Notes: generated by a model not told the origin, from the sequence alone. 64,000 nt of DNA from Podocnemis expansa (GCA_007922195.1 ML681998.1:17499937-17563936); one strand, 5' to 3'. Positions 10,801 to 24,010 are shown, counted from the stretch's first letter. Program-made: numbers and translations.

Positions 10801-13800
10801 GTGTGGGGGAGGTATAAAATCATTAACATTTTGGAAGCAGTAGCTTTAATGTAATGCAAGAAAGTTAGTGAGCATTAAATTGCTTTTGGAATCTAATACG
10901 TTTTTACATCTGACCCTTGCCTGTTTCTCAATAGTCAATGTGAGTCAGTTATCTGATGCTGAATTCAGAACGATTGTTGTTTCACAGCCTGAGACAAATA
11001 AGGCATGATTCTACAATACAATAAACATAACTTGATATGTTCTTGTCTTTCCAGAATGAATTAGAAGCTAGTAGTGCTGTGATTCTATAGGCAAGTACAA
11101 CAGGCTTGCCAGAGCTCACCCCAGAACCTGTTCTAATGAAGGAAGAAACATGGTCCAGGATATTGACATTTATTTCTCCGCCCATCTCAGAAAAGGCTTT
11201 GAACCAGAGTTTCACCTGCACAGTCACTAAAAATGGGCAGAAGGATTCTTCTGTTAAATATCAGGAACCTTTTACAGTGCAGTGCCTTGATGTTGCACAG
11301 TATTGGATATAATCTCAAGCACGGAACACGACCCTGTGATTTCCTGGTCTGCAGGTTATTGCAACGCAAATTAATCCAAATACACCTGCTCAAGAGATAT
11401 CGAATTGCATTTGATGTATGATAATTGCTGCCAAAGAAGTGTCTTATAAGAATGGCTGGTTCATCCTGTGTTTCTTGAGATATGATGTAGTAAAAGCTGA
11501 CGCGATCTGCCATGGCCTTAAAAATGGGACACACTGGGGAAAACTTTCTAGTATACTAACTCTAAAGCATACAATAAATGTACTTACGCTTACCTTTTAG
11601 GTCAGCGATTATCAGCATTTGCTGACAATATCCCCAAGCAAAATTTAGCCAGAACTACAACTGGTTTTGACTTAAAGCTGTGCAAAAACCCCAGTGTTTC
11701 TCACAATTTGAGATGGAAACTATAGATCCTTCCCCCATCATCTGGGGGGAAGAATGTTCATGGGGAAACTCAGCTCAGTTTCACCTGAAAATTGGCCTTG
11801 GTTTGCCCAAAAGTTTTGTGAAACATTAGGGAAACCTAGGCTGAGATTTGGGTTTATAATGACATAAAAGCCTGGAAAAAGGATTCACATAGTTCTATTT
11901 AGAAGATACAGCTTCTGTCAAATATAGTTACAGCTCCCAGTGGGTTTAGATCTAGGCCATCTTAAAATGAAGGCACATTCTATTATATTAAAATTCTCAC
12001 TCCACTAGCAGTTTGCATGGTGAAGGTGTAGCTGCTAAACCAGGTCAGTGACTAGTTGAGGGGTTTTCATACTAAACTCCCCAAAACATGGCAAACTTGA
12101 GGCTGCTAAAAAGGAGCTCTTGATCCAGCAGCCAGGCATGCCTCATGTTGGGACTTCCTTTAAGTAGTCAGCATGGAAGCCTTAGACTGGAGATTAGTGG
12201 CTTTTGTTATAAACTGGGGAGTAAAGATACGGCATGATGTTGATATCACATGACCAGAGCATTAACATGTTCTGTATGTATTAGTGTAATTAATTACGTT
12301 ATTTGGGGCACATTGTTGTTATATTTTAAAAAGAAGTTCAGTGTCTATGAGGTAAAAGCCCAAATTTTCCAAACTTAGGTGCCTGAAATTGGGCACCTCA
12401 ATGACAGCAGCCTGATTTTTAAAGGCGATTGATGCCCTGAACTCCTGCCTAAGTCAATGAGAATACTGTCTGTCTCTGAAAATCAAGCCACATTTATTTG
12501 TCTAAACATGGATTTAGGTGCCTACATATCAGTAATAAATTAGGAAGTGTTACCTTCCATAGCAGTTCATTCTGGCAGCCCCTCACACAAAACTCCACTG
12601 AGTTTTCAGAAAGCCCCATTCATCAGGGGCAAGACTGTATTATTCCAGACAATATTAATTACAATAATACAGACCTCTCCATGGTCTTTTCACTAGTCTG
12701 TGGGAGCAGAGCTGGGCCCATATTTCAGGCTCCTATCAGATGTTGTGTATGAAGAGCATGGAGAGATCTTCATTACTGCAATAAATACTGTGTGTGCCTC
12801 TTGTTTGGTTAATGCATTGCTTGCTAAAGGATAACTAGGGCAATGCAGTCTTCACTGGTTTTGCACCTCTGCATGAACCAACCAGTCAGTGGTATATAAC
12901 AATACAGGTGTCACCATTGACATTTTATCTCAATTTTACTCTGATCAATAGGTTGGCGGGGGGGGGGGGAAATCAAAGCAGGGAAAATGAAATATCAAAC
13001 TTCGTAGGGATTAAAAACCTAAGGCCTGAAGCTCAGAAGAGCCAGGAGGAGATAGTGACTGCTGAGGACCAAACTGACCTTCTACTGCCAGAGGCTGAGG
13101 TGTCTGGGATAAGTTAAACCTATTTACTGCTTAGGTAAGACAAGATATGTACAGACTTGTTTATTGTTTTAACCATTTTTTCTAAATGCCATGTTATACT
13201 GATGAAAGTTGATAGGACTTTGTTTTGAAGAAGCAGTTCTGAGTCACTATATATCCTACTGGTTACAACTCCTGAAAGCAATCTGTGTAGGTGACTGAAC
13301 ACAGTTGGGCCTGTAAAATGATCATGGTTGTATACAGGGATGCTGTGGTCTGGAAACTCAGTTTAGAAGGGGAATGAATCACACAATTTCTCCTGAAGGA
13401 AGTGAAGACACAGGGTCTGTCACTTGGAAGGGAGCCCATGGAGAGGCAGTGGTCAAAAGTTATAGCAGGTCCTGAACTGACATCTGTAGGTGACGGTCTA
13501 TTGTGACACCTGCATTATATGCAAGTATAATCCAATATAAGTCATACCTCAAACATTTAGGAAGAAAGCTAATTTCTTTCCTCCAAACTGCCTCTAATCA
13601 CAGGCTCACTTGCTTCAGTTCTATGCTAAAAGGAAAAACAGGCTTAGCATGAGCTGGGACCCAAACTCCCTCAAGGGACCAGCTCATTCTGACACTACAA
13701 ACACATCTGGGTGGGGACCATGTCCTAAGAGTTTAAAATACAATTTAAGACAAGCTACAACAAGTGGAAGGAACAATAGGAAGGAGGCAGGATGAGAGCA

Positions 13801-14591
13801 GGAGAGTAAAAACTGGGATTCTCAAAAGAGCGATAGTGAAACTTAGTGGGAGTTGGTGCTTTACACCCTTTACAGCCTTAGAAAATCCTAGGCAAGAGAT
13901 AAGATCACATCACTGCATAGGTTAGTTATTGCACAACCTTCTGTTTCAAAATCACATACAAGGTATATTTTGAAAGCTACACAATCCCCACTGGTTTTCT
14001 ACTTAGCTGCTATCAGTTGCTGATTACCTGTTGAAATCACAGCACAAATGGATCTCGAGGAGAGGTTTGAAGAATGAAAGGGGGATTTATGAACTAGGTC
14101 AGCAAAGAAATTCCACACAGAGGTGATGTGGTGGAAAGCCAAACCAGTTTGTGGAGAAGCTGACAGGCAGTCAAGGCCATGCCTGTGGTGGAGAGGAGAA
14201 GGTGACTCAGTAAGGTCTGCTTCTAAGTGCTGCATAATGTTCATCCGTTAATTGCTGCTGCTAGCAAGGCTTGTGAAGAGATTAGAGTTTTTTGACTTCC
14301 GTTTATTTTTACTTCTTCAACTGCTTTGCTTAATATTAGCACTTGAATAATCACAAGTAGTCTTCAAAGTCACCACCTCATTAAAATGAGCAGAATTCAT
14401 GCTGCTGTCTCTATTTTTCTGGTTAGAGATAGATGTTTCCTGAGAGGGCTAGTTTAACAGAGTGAGACAATGGATATAGGGGAAACTATCATAACAGACA
14501 TGGCTAAATATAGGCAGACCTCTCAGCTTGGGCCCGTCTCTCTAACAGATCCACACAAGAATCCAGTGAATCAGATTGTCTGTTCAATATA
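7842..14591. other. Long stretch without recognised gene; a few simple repeats and relics
   Basis: Mostly unique-looking AT-rich DNA. It holds a (GA)10 run at 8631-8650, a G run of about 12 at 12958-12969, and two faint relics: 9217-9292, with complementary words GGGTGAAAT and ATTTCACC at its ends, and 12352-12535, with repeated GGTGCCT motifs. Open frames up to 115 codons (for example 11187-11534, minus) show no domain I know. Confidence 0.5.
9217..9292. repeat. Small palindromic relic
   Basis: GGGTGAAATC at the left and GAATTTCACC at the right form a short inverted pair around GAAGTCAATGGGAG. This wording is common in sauropsid genomes as an old short DNA-transposon-like repeat, as I recall. 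No target duplication was resolved. Confidence 0.35.
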
Positions 14592-15054
14592 AGTGAAGGC
14601 AGAAGCCTGAGTTAAACATTAGAAACTCCATGATGACTCATGAGAATTCCACACACTTAGGGAAAGTTCCAGAATCCCTAAGAGTGACAGGTGGTGGTAC
14701 TCGTTTGTTCCTAAGTTGATACATTAAGAATGTTACATAACATACTTGGTAAGCATGTAAAATAGGGTTTGTAAGGGGAACCAATGGGGTTTCTGTACCC
14801 CCTGTGTAAGGACCTGTCACTGTCTGTATTCAAATGAGGGTCTTGAAAACCCACCAATGGGGTTAAGCATAGAGATGTATAAAAACCCCCTGTTGTTGGG
14901 GATAAGGGTGTGGTTGTTGGAGTGGATTCTACAGAGAGGACTTGTTGTTGGAAGCTGGTGAAGCAATAAAGAATTTCTTCAAACTTTGAAGCTGGTCAGT
15001 GACTCCATTTGGTGCCAAGATCTGTCCCGGAGCCCCCTAAAATTTGGGGTAACA
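14592..15054 (+). repeat. Probable solo LTR of an endogenous retrovirus-like element
   Basis: A promoter-like TATAAAAA at about 14878-14885 is followed by an AATAAAG polyadenylation signal at about 14965-14971. A U5-like stretch comes next, ending ...GGGGTAACA at about 15054. This TATA, AATAAA, CA-end order is that of a plus-strand LTR. The 5' limit is uncertain. A start at TGAAGG (14592) would be preceded by TAAG, and TAAG also follows the 3' end, giving a 4-bp duplication. No internal retroviral genes flank it, so it would be a recombined solo LTR. Confidence 0.55.
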
Positions 15055-15930
15055 TAAGGAGTGCAGAGGGTGCCAAAGACATGAGTGGGGAGCTCCCCAT
15101 TAGCTGAAATGGTGAAGCTGTCAATGTTTATATGTCTGGGGCTGCACTAACTTTTCCATGGTCCTCTGCCTACAGGATGCAATCCCTCAAAGTGCAGGAA
15201 TTGCTGGGAGAAAATCAGCCATTCTGATTGTGGAGCTGGTGCAGAGAGAGGCTCAAGGCATCTGGGTGAAGGGGCCAACCCCTCTCATTGTTCCCCCAGG
15301 ATCCAAAGAGTTTGCTGAGTGAGGTGGGAGAACCTGCTGCCCATTTCACACAAGGGCACAACCCATCCTGCAGCAGAACAATGTGAAGGCCGCTTCACAC
15401 CCTTAACTATCCCTGCCAGGTTTCCTGACACCTCACTGAGACTGTTTCAGTGAGCTTGGATGATCAGGGCCTTTGTTCCTAAAATGAAGCATCAGCACCC
15501 AGAACAAGACTGTAGAATGACTATGGAGCTGTATGTTGGGGACTTTTCTAACTACACCACTCTGACCTGTGTCATTTTTATTTTAATATTTCTTAGAGTT
15601 GAGCAATATTATGAGTGATGCTTCAGGGTGGACATGCATTATCCATTAATGCTACCTGGATGTTGCCAGAAACAATGTCCTTTAAAGGCAGTATTTCTAG
15701 GAGTGATGGGATAATACTGTGACCATCCAATCCAAATGTCTCTATTGATTGGCAAATGTGAGTTTTGCTGAAGTATCCTCAGTAGAATTCAACTCAGCTT
15801 GCTGTGGTACCATTAATACAAAGTGGGTATTTTATAACATCCTCCAATGACTGTCCATATGTGTATGATAAATGCTAAATAAAACTAAAATACCGAAGAA
15901 AAATAAATACTGTAGAGAGCACTTCTTTAA

Positions 15931-15951
15931 ATCTATCTATCTATCTATCTC
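15931..15951. repeat. (ATCT)n microsatellite
   Basis: About five perfect ATCT units. Confidence 0.9.
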
Positions 15952-16256
15952 TGCTCCAAAAATGAAAAGAATGTCTTTAGTATCATAGAAATGGCACAAT
16001 ATATCTGTCCTTTTCTCTGCAGGATGGTAGATTTCAGTATTATGAATACATCCAATGCACAGTGTTAAATGAAAAGTATTACATAGCTCAGTGTGTGGGA
16101 TTCATTTTAGACTCACGTGGCAACTTAATTTATACTGTCTTTTATCTGTGCAACATAATCAGACCAGCTGCCTCAGTGTCAGCAACTAGAAAAATAAGCT
16201 ACTAGGGTTATTGGAAGCCAATACTGCTGTGAAACTTGCTTTTACTTAGTCTTATC

Positions 16257-16435
16257 CTCACTACAGCGCTATATTGGAGCCATCAATGAAAGCAACATAG
16301 ACTGAGTGACCCTTGTGAAGCCCTGCTCGGTCAATGGCAGAGCACTCTCCTGTCGACTTGGGTACTCCACCAGGATGAAAAGTACAAGAGTGTCTCCCAT
16401 TAACAGCAGTGAAAACAGTTGGGCTACTCAATGTA
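16257..16435. repeat. Possible relic of a GTCGAC-containing foldback element
   Basis: The words CACTCTCCTGTCGACTTGGG and TACTCCACC resemble the inner part of a sauropsid palindromic DNA element family, recalled from memory. A related-looking left end is present at 32826-33000. Ends and target duplication were not found. Confidence 0.3.
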
Positions 16436-19400
16436 AGGTATGTCAATTTCAGTTATGTTACTCATATAACATAACTTGCGTACCTTTTATCAACATGGTC
16501 ATGTAGTGAAATCAAGTCCCCAGTCTTGTGCAAAAGTATTTCCTCCTGTGAGAAAGAAACAAATGGCCTCTGCGTAGTTTATTTCTATTTAGTTTACTAG
16601 ATACATTCAACAAGAAATTACTGTGTAGCTACACAGTCATAGGAAGGCTCATCTTTGTATTCTACTCATGGATACATTCTTGAGGTGGCTTCTCTTCCCT
16701 CCTTTTGGGAGGTATAACTAGTTGATTGTGCACTAGTGCAGGATCACAAATATTTGCAAAGTCCTTGAAAATCCTCAGAAGAGGGATTTCATAATATCTG
16801 AAAATTGCAAAAATTGTTCTTATCCTTATAGCAAAGCAAGCTGAAATCCCAGATTAGAATGGCACCAAACTGCAGCTCATGTAATCTCTAGTAAGGTTTC
16901 AGAGTTTGTTAGAGCAGCAAATTTATACAGCATTATGAGCAATGGACCTGAGGCTCCAATTAACTCTTTGATTTCAGTGGTGGATTTCTTAAGCCTCATT
17001 TCAAAGGTAGCAACAAATTTTGTTCCCCAAACTCATTGGCAGGCCACTGTTTCATAAGAGGTTCTAGATCTCTTGATGTAGCATCATAAACTAAGTCCAC
17101 CACTTTTGCATTCATAATGTGAAATTGTTCTCAATAGCTTCCCAACCTTAAGTCCAGTGTGTCATTCTTACTCACATGGGCTAGTATACTAACCTGCAGG
17201 TAGCCCTATAAAAAGCAATGTGACTGCTTGTGAAGTAAGGAACTATTCATTGTAATGGTGCTGCAATAGTACCCCTTATAGTTATGGGAAATAAAGGAGT
17301 TAGATACAATATCAAAGAAACATGTTGCCATATTCTCAGGGGCTCTCTCATGATCCTGTATCTTAGTTAATGTTTACCAGACACTTGTTGGTTAACAATC
17401 TCTCTGATAAGCAACTAAGAAATATCCAGATACCACATGTACACTCAGAATTTCCCCCTTCCACTGGTTACCTAATGATATAAGCATTCTTTCCATTAGA
17501 AGTCTGGCATTGGGAACGTCTTGGTTAAACCAAAGTTGCAAATTGCTGGCAAACTCTAAACCTTGGGGTCACATGGTTGTGCATAGCCTCTGTTGTCCAG
17601 CTCCCTCCTCCAGACTTATCTGTGATTGGCAAAGTTACCTCCATTCTCCTCTGAAAGTTTAAGTCAAATTGGAAATCTTTCTTGTACATTTCATTCAGCT
17701 GGTTACACCTGTTGTTGTGATTGGCATAGATACAAAAGATGAGTGCTTAGTATTCCTGTCAGCCATATGGGAGTAGCAGGGCTAAATTGAGCAGGACAAC
17801 ACATTTTGCTTGCTACATGAACCCTCACTTACTGGCTGGTGTAGATGGGAGTCATTACCCTCTACTGAAAGGCCTATAGAAGGTCTGTTTATGTATAGCA
17901 GTGGTTCCTTCTATTGACTGAGCTCCTAGAATTCCTTCCTCTCTCCTTTGACGAGACAGTCTTGAGTTCTACTCCTGACAGAGCCAGAGATGCACATACT
18001 GGTGCTGTTACACATAGTCATCCACAACCAAGTTTTTTAAGAATACAAATCTTAGCCTACAAGTAAGAAAAACCAGATGAGGACACAACTACGGAGAAAG
18101 GTCTTCATTTACTCATTGCAAAAATACATTGCATTCAACCATACTGAGTAATCACAGAACTAAGTATTTTTCTGTATTTGCATGTAATCAGAAAATGATT
18201 TTAATATCATTAGCACAACTTTATATCTCTGTTCTACTCCTAGCTATCAAATAAACAGACCCTAATTACAATATTCCAAAATGTATCTGTTAGTCAGAAC
18301 TCTTTCTAGGATGAACACTTCCATTGAGATTATGTTGTGAATTATGTTTATACAAAAATTGAATAAAAGAGCTTAGTGAAACATGACAAATTAAGGGAAA
18401 TTGTATTGGCAAAAAGTCACAAAATGTGTGATATTTATGAATATTCATATTCTATTTAACAAATTCTATAAACTGGGCAAATAAATGAAAAATATTCATG
18501 GAATAATTTTTTTTAAATTACATATTTAATTGAACAAATTGTTCAGGACCCTATTTTCCCATCCTGCCCCCTATGAATAATCCAGCTAAAATTAAGGAGG
18601 CTACCTGTGGAGTAAGAAACTACTCACCATGAGTAACAGTGGTAGAATCAAGCCATCAATCTTATTTAACCTGTTCTAAAAACAGGTAATGGTCACACTT
18701 TTTTGTGTTCATGCATTGAAAGAGATTTTACTCAGTCCTTTAGCTTCTAAAATGCTCATAAAGGTCCCATTCCAAATTGTGCCAACAGTTAAGTTGCTTG
18801 CTATAGAAGGTGCAAAATTATTCTTACAGGTGTAAAATAACATATGTACAAAGTGTGAAATAACACTTCCAAACTTTTAAATCATGATTCTGATATACAG
18901 CAATGTTAAACCTCTACCAGAGTGTTAAACTGCTAAAGGTTTAGCACCCTTGTCACAGTGATAAACTGACACTTAAAAACCCAGTGTAAGACACATCATG
19001 TGAAAACATGCCTCAGGAATGCACATTGTATTTTGAGAGTTCTCATTTTCTGGAGTGGTGTCATGTTCTCAGTGGTGTCTGTAATGAGATGTGGTTTTAA
19101 GGCATCTAACACAACCACAGTCTAGCAGTCAGGAAGATATTTGTTTATCCCTTTACAGAACATATCACCAGCAGCACATGAAAAAGCAAAGCTAGTCCTT
19201 GTTGCCTGGTTCAGTAAGTAATGATACCAACCCCCCCCCCACTTCCCCCCCTTCAGGAAGACTTTATGCTTTTGATCCATACATATGTCAATAGAAATCA
19301 AATACCAAGAGAGTTTTGTCTTGGTGGTGTGAATTATATTTGGGAGGGAAAAACTGGGCATCCCAGGTGGTCCAATGGTAGTTTTCAGGACTGCAGTGAA

Positions 19401-19489
19401 GGAAATCCTTTTGCTTCAGAGCCCTGGGCTAGCAGAGAGCAGGTATTTTATGAAGCCAGTGTGTTCAGACTCTCAGTGGAAGATAGAGG

Positions 19490-19724
19490 TGTATCCAGCA
19501 AGGTCCAAAGGGGTAGCCATATTAGTCTAGTTCAGCAAAACAAAAAGGAGTCCTCTGGCACTTTTAAAGACTAACAAATTAATTTATTCCATGAACTTTC
19601 ATGGGAGAAAATCCCACTTCATCAGAAACTTCGAAGTGGGATTTTCTCCTATGAAAGCTCATGAGATAAATAAATTTGTTAGCCTTTAAAAGTGCCACAG
19701 GAGTCCTTGTTTATGTATCCAACA
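19490..19724. mobile_element. Inverted PLE end-dimer with near-perfect target duplication
   Basis: TGTATCCAGCA (19490-19500) and TGTATCCAACA (19714-19724) flank it, 10 of 11 identical. Here the long arm is on the left, starting with the complement of the ACCCCTTTGG end and reading on the minus strand. The short arm is on the right and ends at GGAGTCCTTG. This is the opposite orientation to the other dimers but has the same asymmetry. The turn is near 19620-19632. Both arms keep the stem GTGGGATTTTCTCC, worn at the base. Confidence 0.82.
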
Positions 19725-20647
19725 GTAACCCAAGTTTACAGAGAATCTGGTCTTCAGTATTCAAAGTATAAAATGTTTGCTTCCCTGCCCCTAATACTAG
19801 GGGAGGAATAAACTAAAATAATGCAATCACTAGTGTTATCACAGCCAAACTATTTGGAACATCCAATAAACCAGCATCACCATGGCATAAGTCTTATGTA
19901 AAAAACATGTGGTAAACTGACCTTTGATTACCTAGTGATGGTGAAGAAATATTTAGAGATTCAGAGTCTGGTTTGAATGTTTACCCAAACTATTTCAGTC
20001 TACATAGTCCTTGGCCTTTACATACATATCTCTTCCTTAAACTGGACCTGCAACAGATTCCTTACAACCTGCATCAGCATGTACAGTATCTTTTCTTTCA
20101 GGAAGGAAATGCAATGCTGTGTGTTATGGGCATGACGCAAATTTAAGAATAAGGACATTGAAGCAGTAGTCACTGCGCATCCCATATTTTGTACAGCCCT
20201 AGTAATAGCATGTCCTACATTGACACATGGCAGATCACATGAGATTGTATGCATTACTGCACCCTGTTGTTCACCCTGCAGAAGTGAGACCTGTTTCCTG
20301 GTACTGTACTGTTGTCATGAGAGAGACTTGACCAAGTTAGAATCCAAATGGACCATTCACCCTCACCACCACCATCTCATTAGCAATGGTCACCTTTATA
20401 AATGTCATCTTAACAAAAGACATTCAGTCACAGAACATCTTAAAAATCTTTATGTACATATGTAGAAGTGCGCATGTACACAGTCATACGTGGCATGTGT
20501 AGTAGGCACTTCTCAACTAGTTACCCCCTACAGTCTAGATAGCTGCTCTGGACATTAGTCTGCCTTTTCTCATGGCTCAATTGCCTGACCAGGTTACTTG
20601 GTTTCTCACCTTTTCCAGGGTAACAGAGGTCAACAAAAAGTGTCGAA
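19725..20647. other. No gene seen
   Basis: No repeat or gene recognised. The short frames (78-81 codons) overlap on opposite strands without domain features. Confidence 0.45.
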
Positions 20648-20700
20648 TATCATAGAATATTAAGGTTGGAAGGGACCTCAGGAGGTCATCTAATCATTTA
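20648..20700 (-). mobile_element. CR1 LINE 3' tail, extreme 5' truncation
   Basis: It reads ATCATAGAATATTAAGGTTG followed by GAAGGGACCTCAGGAGGTCATC, the reverse complement of the CR1 3' UTR. The 3' terminus lies at 20648 on the minus strand. Only about 50 bp were copied, which is typical of CR1 insertion by target-primed reverse transcription. Confidence 0.85.
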
Positions 20701-22035
20701 TATCCTTGCATTAGGTTTTTGGTGCTCAAGAGCAGGGCTATGGTCCTTACATTCTCTCAACCCAGGGCTTTCAAAAGTCCTTATTCCCTTGTATTAAGAG
20801 GCTTCAAAACACTTTCCTCAGTGACTGGTAAGGGAACCCAGTGCCTCTCACTCCTCTGATTTCCAGCCCAAGCAAGGCATCTATCTCCCAACAAATCCCC
20901 ATGGAAAATATAAACTTAAAACACCTTCTGCTTTTCACCATCCTGACCTTTCATATCGTTCAGTTTCCCGTGTTCCATTCCTCAGCTGAATGCCTCACAT
21001 GGCTCTCTCCTAGAAATCCAGTTCCTTTGTCTATATTGTAGTCTCATTGGCAGAGTTTGTTCCACCCTGGCAGTTGTTCTTTCTAGCTGGACCTGTTTGT
21101 CAGACCTTCTTTTTGTGAGATCATCCCAAGGCCTAATCCCCTCATGGACCTTCTCTTTCTTTTGCCTCTCAGCTTTTGCTTTATAGTAGTCACCCACTTC
21201 CTTTCTAGCTGGATTTATTTTTAATTGGGTGTGGCACCCTCTCTACCAGTAGCCAGATGACCTAACTCAGCTCTCCTCCATCAGCTAACCATTTCAGAAC
21301 CTGGATGGGGTATATACAAAGACCTGTCTCGGGGGGTTATGGGTGCAAGTGAGGCGATCATCCTGGGCCTCATGGTTCCGCAGGTCCCCCACAGCCTTGC
21401 TGCCCCCGCCTCCACTCCACTGCCTTCGGTGGCAAGCTGAAGGCAAGGGGCGAGGCAGGGAAGCAGAGCCCAGCCTCTGGGCTGACCCAGCCAGGCTGCA
21501 GAGGCAGAGTGAGCCAGTCCAGGGGGAGGGCAGGGAAGTGGAGCATGGCCTTTGGGCCAATCTACCCCCACCACCAGTGTGGTGGGTGGAGGCAGGAGCT
21601 TGCACAGGCAGACTGGCCCTGGGCTCTGTCCCCTCAGGACAGCCCTCGGTATACACCCCTTTCCCCAATCACAACATCCAAATTCCTATATCATGAACAT
21701 ATGCAAAAGTGTACAGAAGGCAGTTGTTTAGCTCAACAATTGACCAATATGCACATGCTGCATTATGTCTATCATATCTTTGATTTAATTTCTAGAGAGG
21801 AGAGGGAATGTCATCAATGTGCTTCCTCTGCCATGTTCTTCACTTGCATGGTAATAGTAACAGTGGAATTAGGACCATAACTGAGTCAAGGCATAATCAA
21901 CCTTTGCTTTAACAAGGTCAACAATATTATTGCAGTGTTATGAGTGTTACAGTGGTGGGGGCTCACAAAGCAAGTATTTTCTCCAGCAGTGCTTCAGTCA
22001 CTTCTGTAAGTCACTTCTGTAAGTTCCCCTATCCT
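20701..22035. other. No gene; includes a GC-rich island at 21343-21640
   Basis: The GC-rich island has overlapping frames of about 90-125 codons on both strands (21281-21668). They are Pro/Gly/Ala/Cys-rich with no domain, which points to composition and not coding. The island resembles the GC-rich cores of the foldback elements elsewhere in the window, but I could not find flanking inverted arms. Confidence 0.4.
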
Positions 22036-22165
22036 CAAAGCATCTAACGAAGTGGGATTTTCTCCCACAAAAGCTCATGCGATAAATAAATTTGTTAGTT
22101 TTTAAGTGCCACAGGACTCCTTGTTTGTTTTGCTGAAGTAGACTAACATGGCTGCCTCTTTGGAA
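22036..22165 (+). mobile_element. Single PLE 3' end, long-arm type
   Basis: One arm only, plus orientation, from CATCTAACGAAGTGGG to GGCTGCCTCTTTGGAAC. It includes the hammerhead-like stem and the long extension. The GAAA of the core reads AAAA here, so the core is mutated. Flanks AGTTCCCCT (upstream, about 22022) and AGTTACCCCT (from about 22169) could be a worn duplication with a one-base gap. Confidence 0.75.
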
Positions 22166-23065
22166 CTCAGTTACCCCTGATGGATCATTTGCTACAGAAC
22201 GCTCGTTTTATTTCCTGCACTGTGTTTCTATAGCCTTTTGAAACTCCTGCAGATTTAGTCACAGGGCTGTATACAATTCTTTTAAAAGGTCAGGCGCTTT
22301 AGATGATTAGATAATAAGGGTTAAAATGTGAATTCTTATTTGAAAGGACCTAGATGTCTGCAGTCTACTCTGTTATATTCCCCATCTCAAGTGGAGCCTT
22401 CTACCTTTAGATTCCAGTGATTAGCATAGTAACTAATAAGCTTTAACTTTAATGATAGCACTAAGTATGATATATAGTTCTCTGAGGAAACTTTTCTCTA
22501 TTAGATTTTTATTCACAAATTATGTATAAATCTGACTCCCTTTACTTCCCCAAGCTTGTCGGAGTTCATTTCTGTAAGGCTTTCATTAATCCTTGGGTAC
22601 TTGCACTAGACACATTTGTCAAACTGATGGCACTTACAACAGGAATCTGTTCTGTGCTGGGAATGTAGTAATTTCTTTCTAACCTACTTAGGTCCAAGCA
22701 GTAAAGGGAACATCTAGACATGGTTATGCTAATAAAGATGTTAAAATCAGTGTCAGTCTCTGTTACACAGCCCTTATGCGAGTCAGTGTCCAATCCAATT
22801 AACGTCTCTTTTCTGTTACTTTAACGATGATTGTGTGTGAAGGTGGTTGTGCTTAAGATAGCATGATGCAGGACCTGAAGACTGGGAGGAGGCACCCAAT
22901 GTTAAATAATTGTCCAGCCTCTAGAAATGTCAATCTTAGCATCAGTATATGTATTTTTATGTAACTGATTTATTATTGAATTTTTGTTTCAATGAATACT
23001 ATTAAAGCAGCCCTAATATATATGAAAATTGTATAATAAACTACATATGACCACATCATCTATCA
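22166..23065. other. No gene seen; AT-rich
   Basis: No gene or repeat recognised. A 75-codon minus-strand frame at 22566-22793 has no domain. Confidence 0.45.
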
Positions 23066-23112
23066 GTTAAATTAAATTAAATTAAATTAAATTAAATTAA
23101 ATTAAATTAAAT
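23066..23112. repeat. (AATTA)n pentanucleotide microsatellite
   Basis: About nine uninterrupted units of ATTAA. Confidence 0.95.
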
Positions 23113-23640
23113 ACTGCTGTATTTATAGCAACCTTTGTTTCAGTCTCTTTCTCAATTACTGGGCAGCTCATAATTTAGTTTCAAACCACCTCAGGCGAGT
23201 AGGGAAGCATTATTAACCCTATTTTACCAATAGGGAGTTAAGGCACAAAGGGCCAGAGTTTTCAAGAGTCCTCCATGATCTGAGAAGCTCCTGAATTCAT
23301 AATGCTACTTGGGAAGTCTCTATCCTGTCCCACTTAATTCTGTTCCTGTCAGCACCACTGTTCCCTCTACGCTGTGTGCGCGCACACAGGTCATGAAACC
23401 TGTGCACATAACAAAATAAAGTGCTCACAAAAAAATTCAATAGTGCTAATATTGGTGCTCACAAAGAAATGTTTTTGTGCACCCAAAGAAATTATTTGCG
23501 TACACAGTCTATGAGTAATTAGAGGGAACATTGGTCAGCACTATCTGTATTGTTGCCTATACACTGTCTTCATCTGTGATCGATGAGATGATTTGCTAGG
23601 TCAGTTGTCTTCCCAGTAGCAATGATGAATCACCTAGAGA

Positions 23641-24000
23641 CTTGGGCCCAGATCCAAAAAGGGACGTATGCACCACAATGTCTAACTGTTAGGTGCCTAA
23701 TAAACAAGGAGTCTTGTGGCACTTTTAAAGACTAACAAATTTATTTATCACATGAGCTTTTGTGGGAGAAAATCCAACTTCTTCAAATGTTTGAAGATGG
23801 AGAATTTACAGAATGTGGGATTTTCTTCCATAAAAGCTCATGCGATAAATAGATTTGTTAGTCTTTAAAAGTGCCACAGGACTCCTTGTTTATTTTGCTG
23901 AACTAGATTAACAATGGCTACCCTTTTGAAACTTGTTAGGTGCCTAGAAAATCTCAGGAGCATTGCAATCTGCAAAGCCTGAGTTAGGTGCCTAAGCTTG
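23641..24000. repeat. Old GGTGCCTA-motif repeat split by a PLE dimer
   Basis: GTTAGGTGCCTAA and GAGTTAGGTGCCTAAG motifs lie on either side of the PLE insertion. CCCAGATCC, which recurs in inverted form (GGATCTGGGCCC) at 33208-33219, is at the left. The motif set belongs to a widespread old sauropsid repeat, as I recall. I could not set exact ends. Confidence 0.4.
23687..23946. mobile_element. Inverted PLE end-dimer with perfect 13-bp target duplication
   Basis: TGTTAGGTGCCTA at 23687-23699 recurs exactly at 23934-23946. The insertion (23700-23933, 234 bp) has the short arm on the left (minus, starting ACAAGGAGTCTTG) and the long arm on the right (plus, ending GGCTACCCTTTTG). The turn is near 23780-23812, where the arms have decayed. 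In the right arm the GAAA of the hammerhead-like core is AAAA. The copy split an older repeat, so it is younger than that repeat. Confidence 0.88.
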
Positions 24001-24010
24001 GTACATATGA

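Larger units (their letters stand above)
15055..19489. other. No gene seen; AT-rich, with one tetranucleotide repeat and one foldback relic
   Basis: Aside from (ATCT)n at 15931-15951 and a possible foldback relic at 16257-16435, nothing is recognised. Reading frames are short and look random. The base composition is AT-rich throughout 17.9-18.6 kb. Confidence 0.5.
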
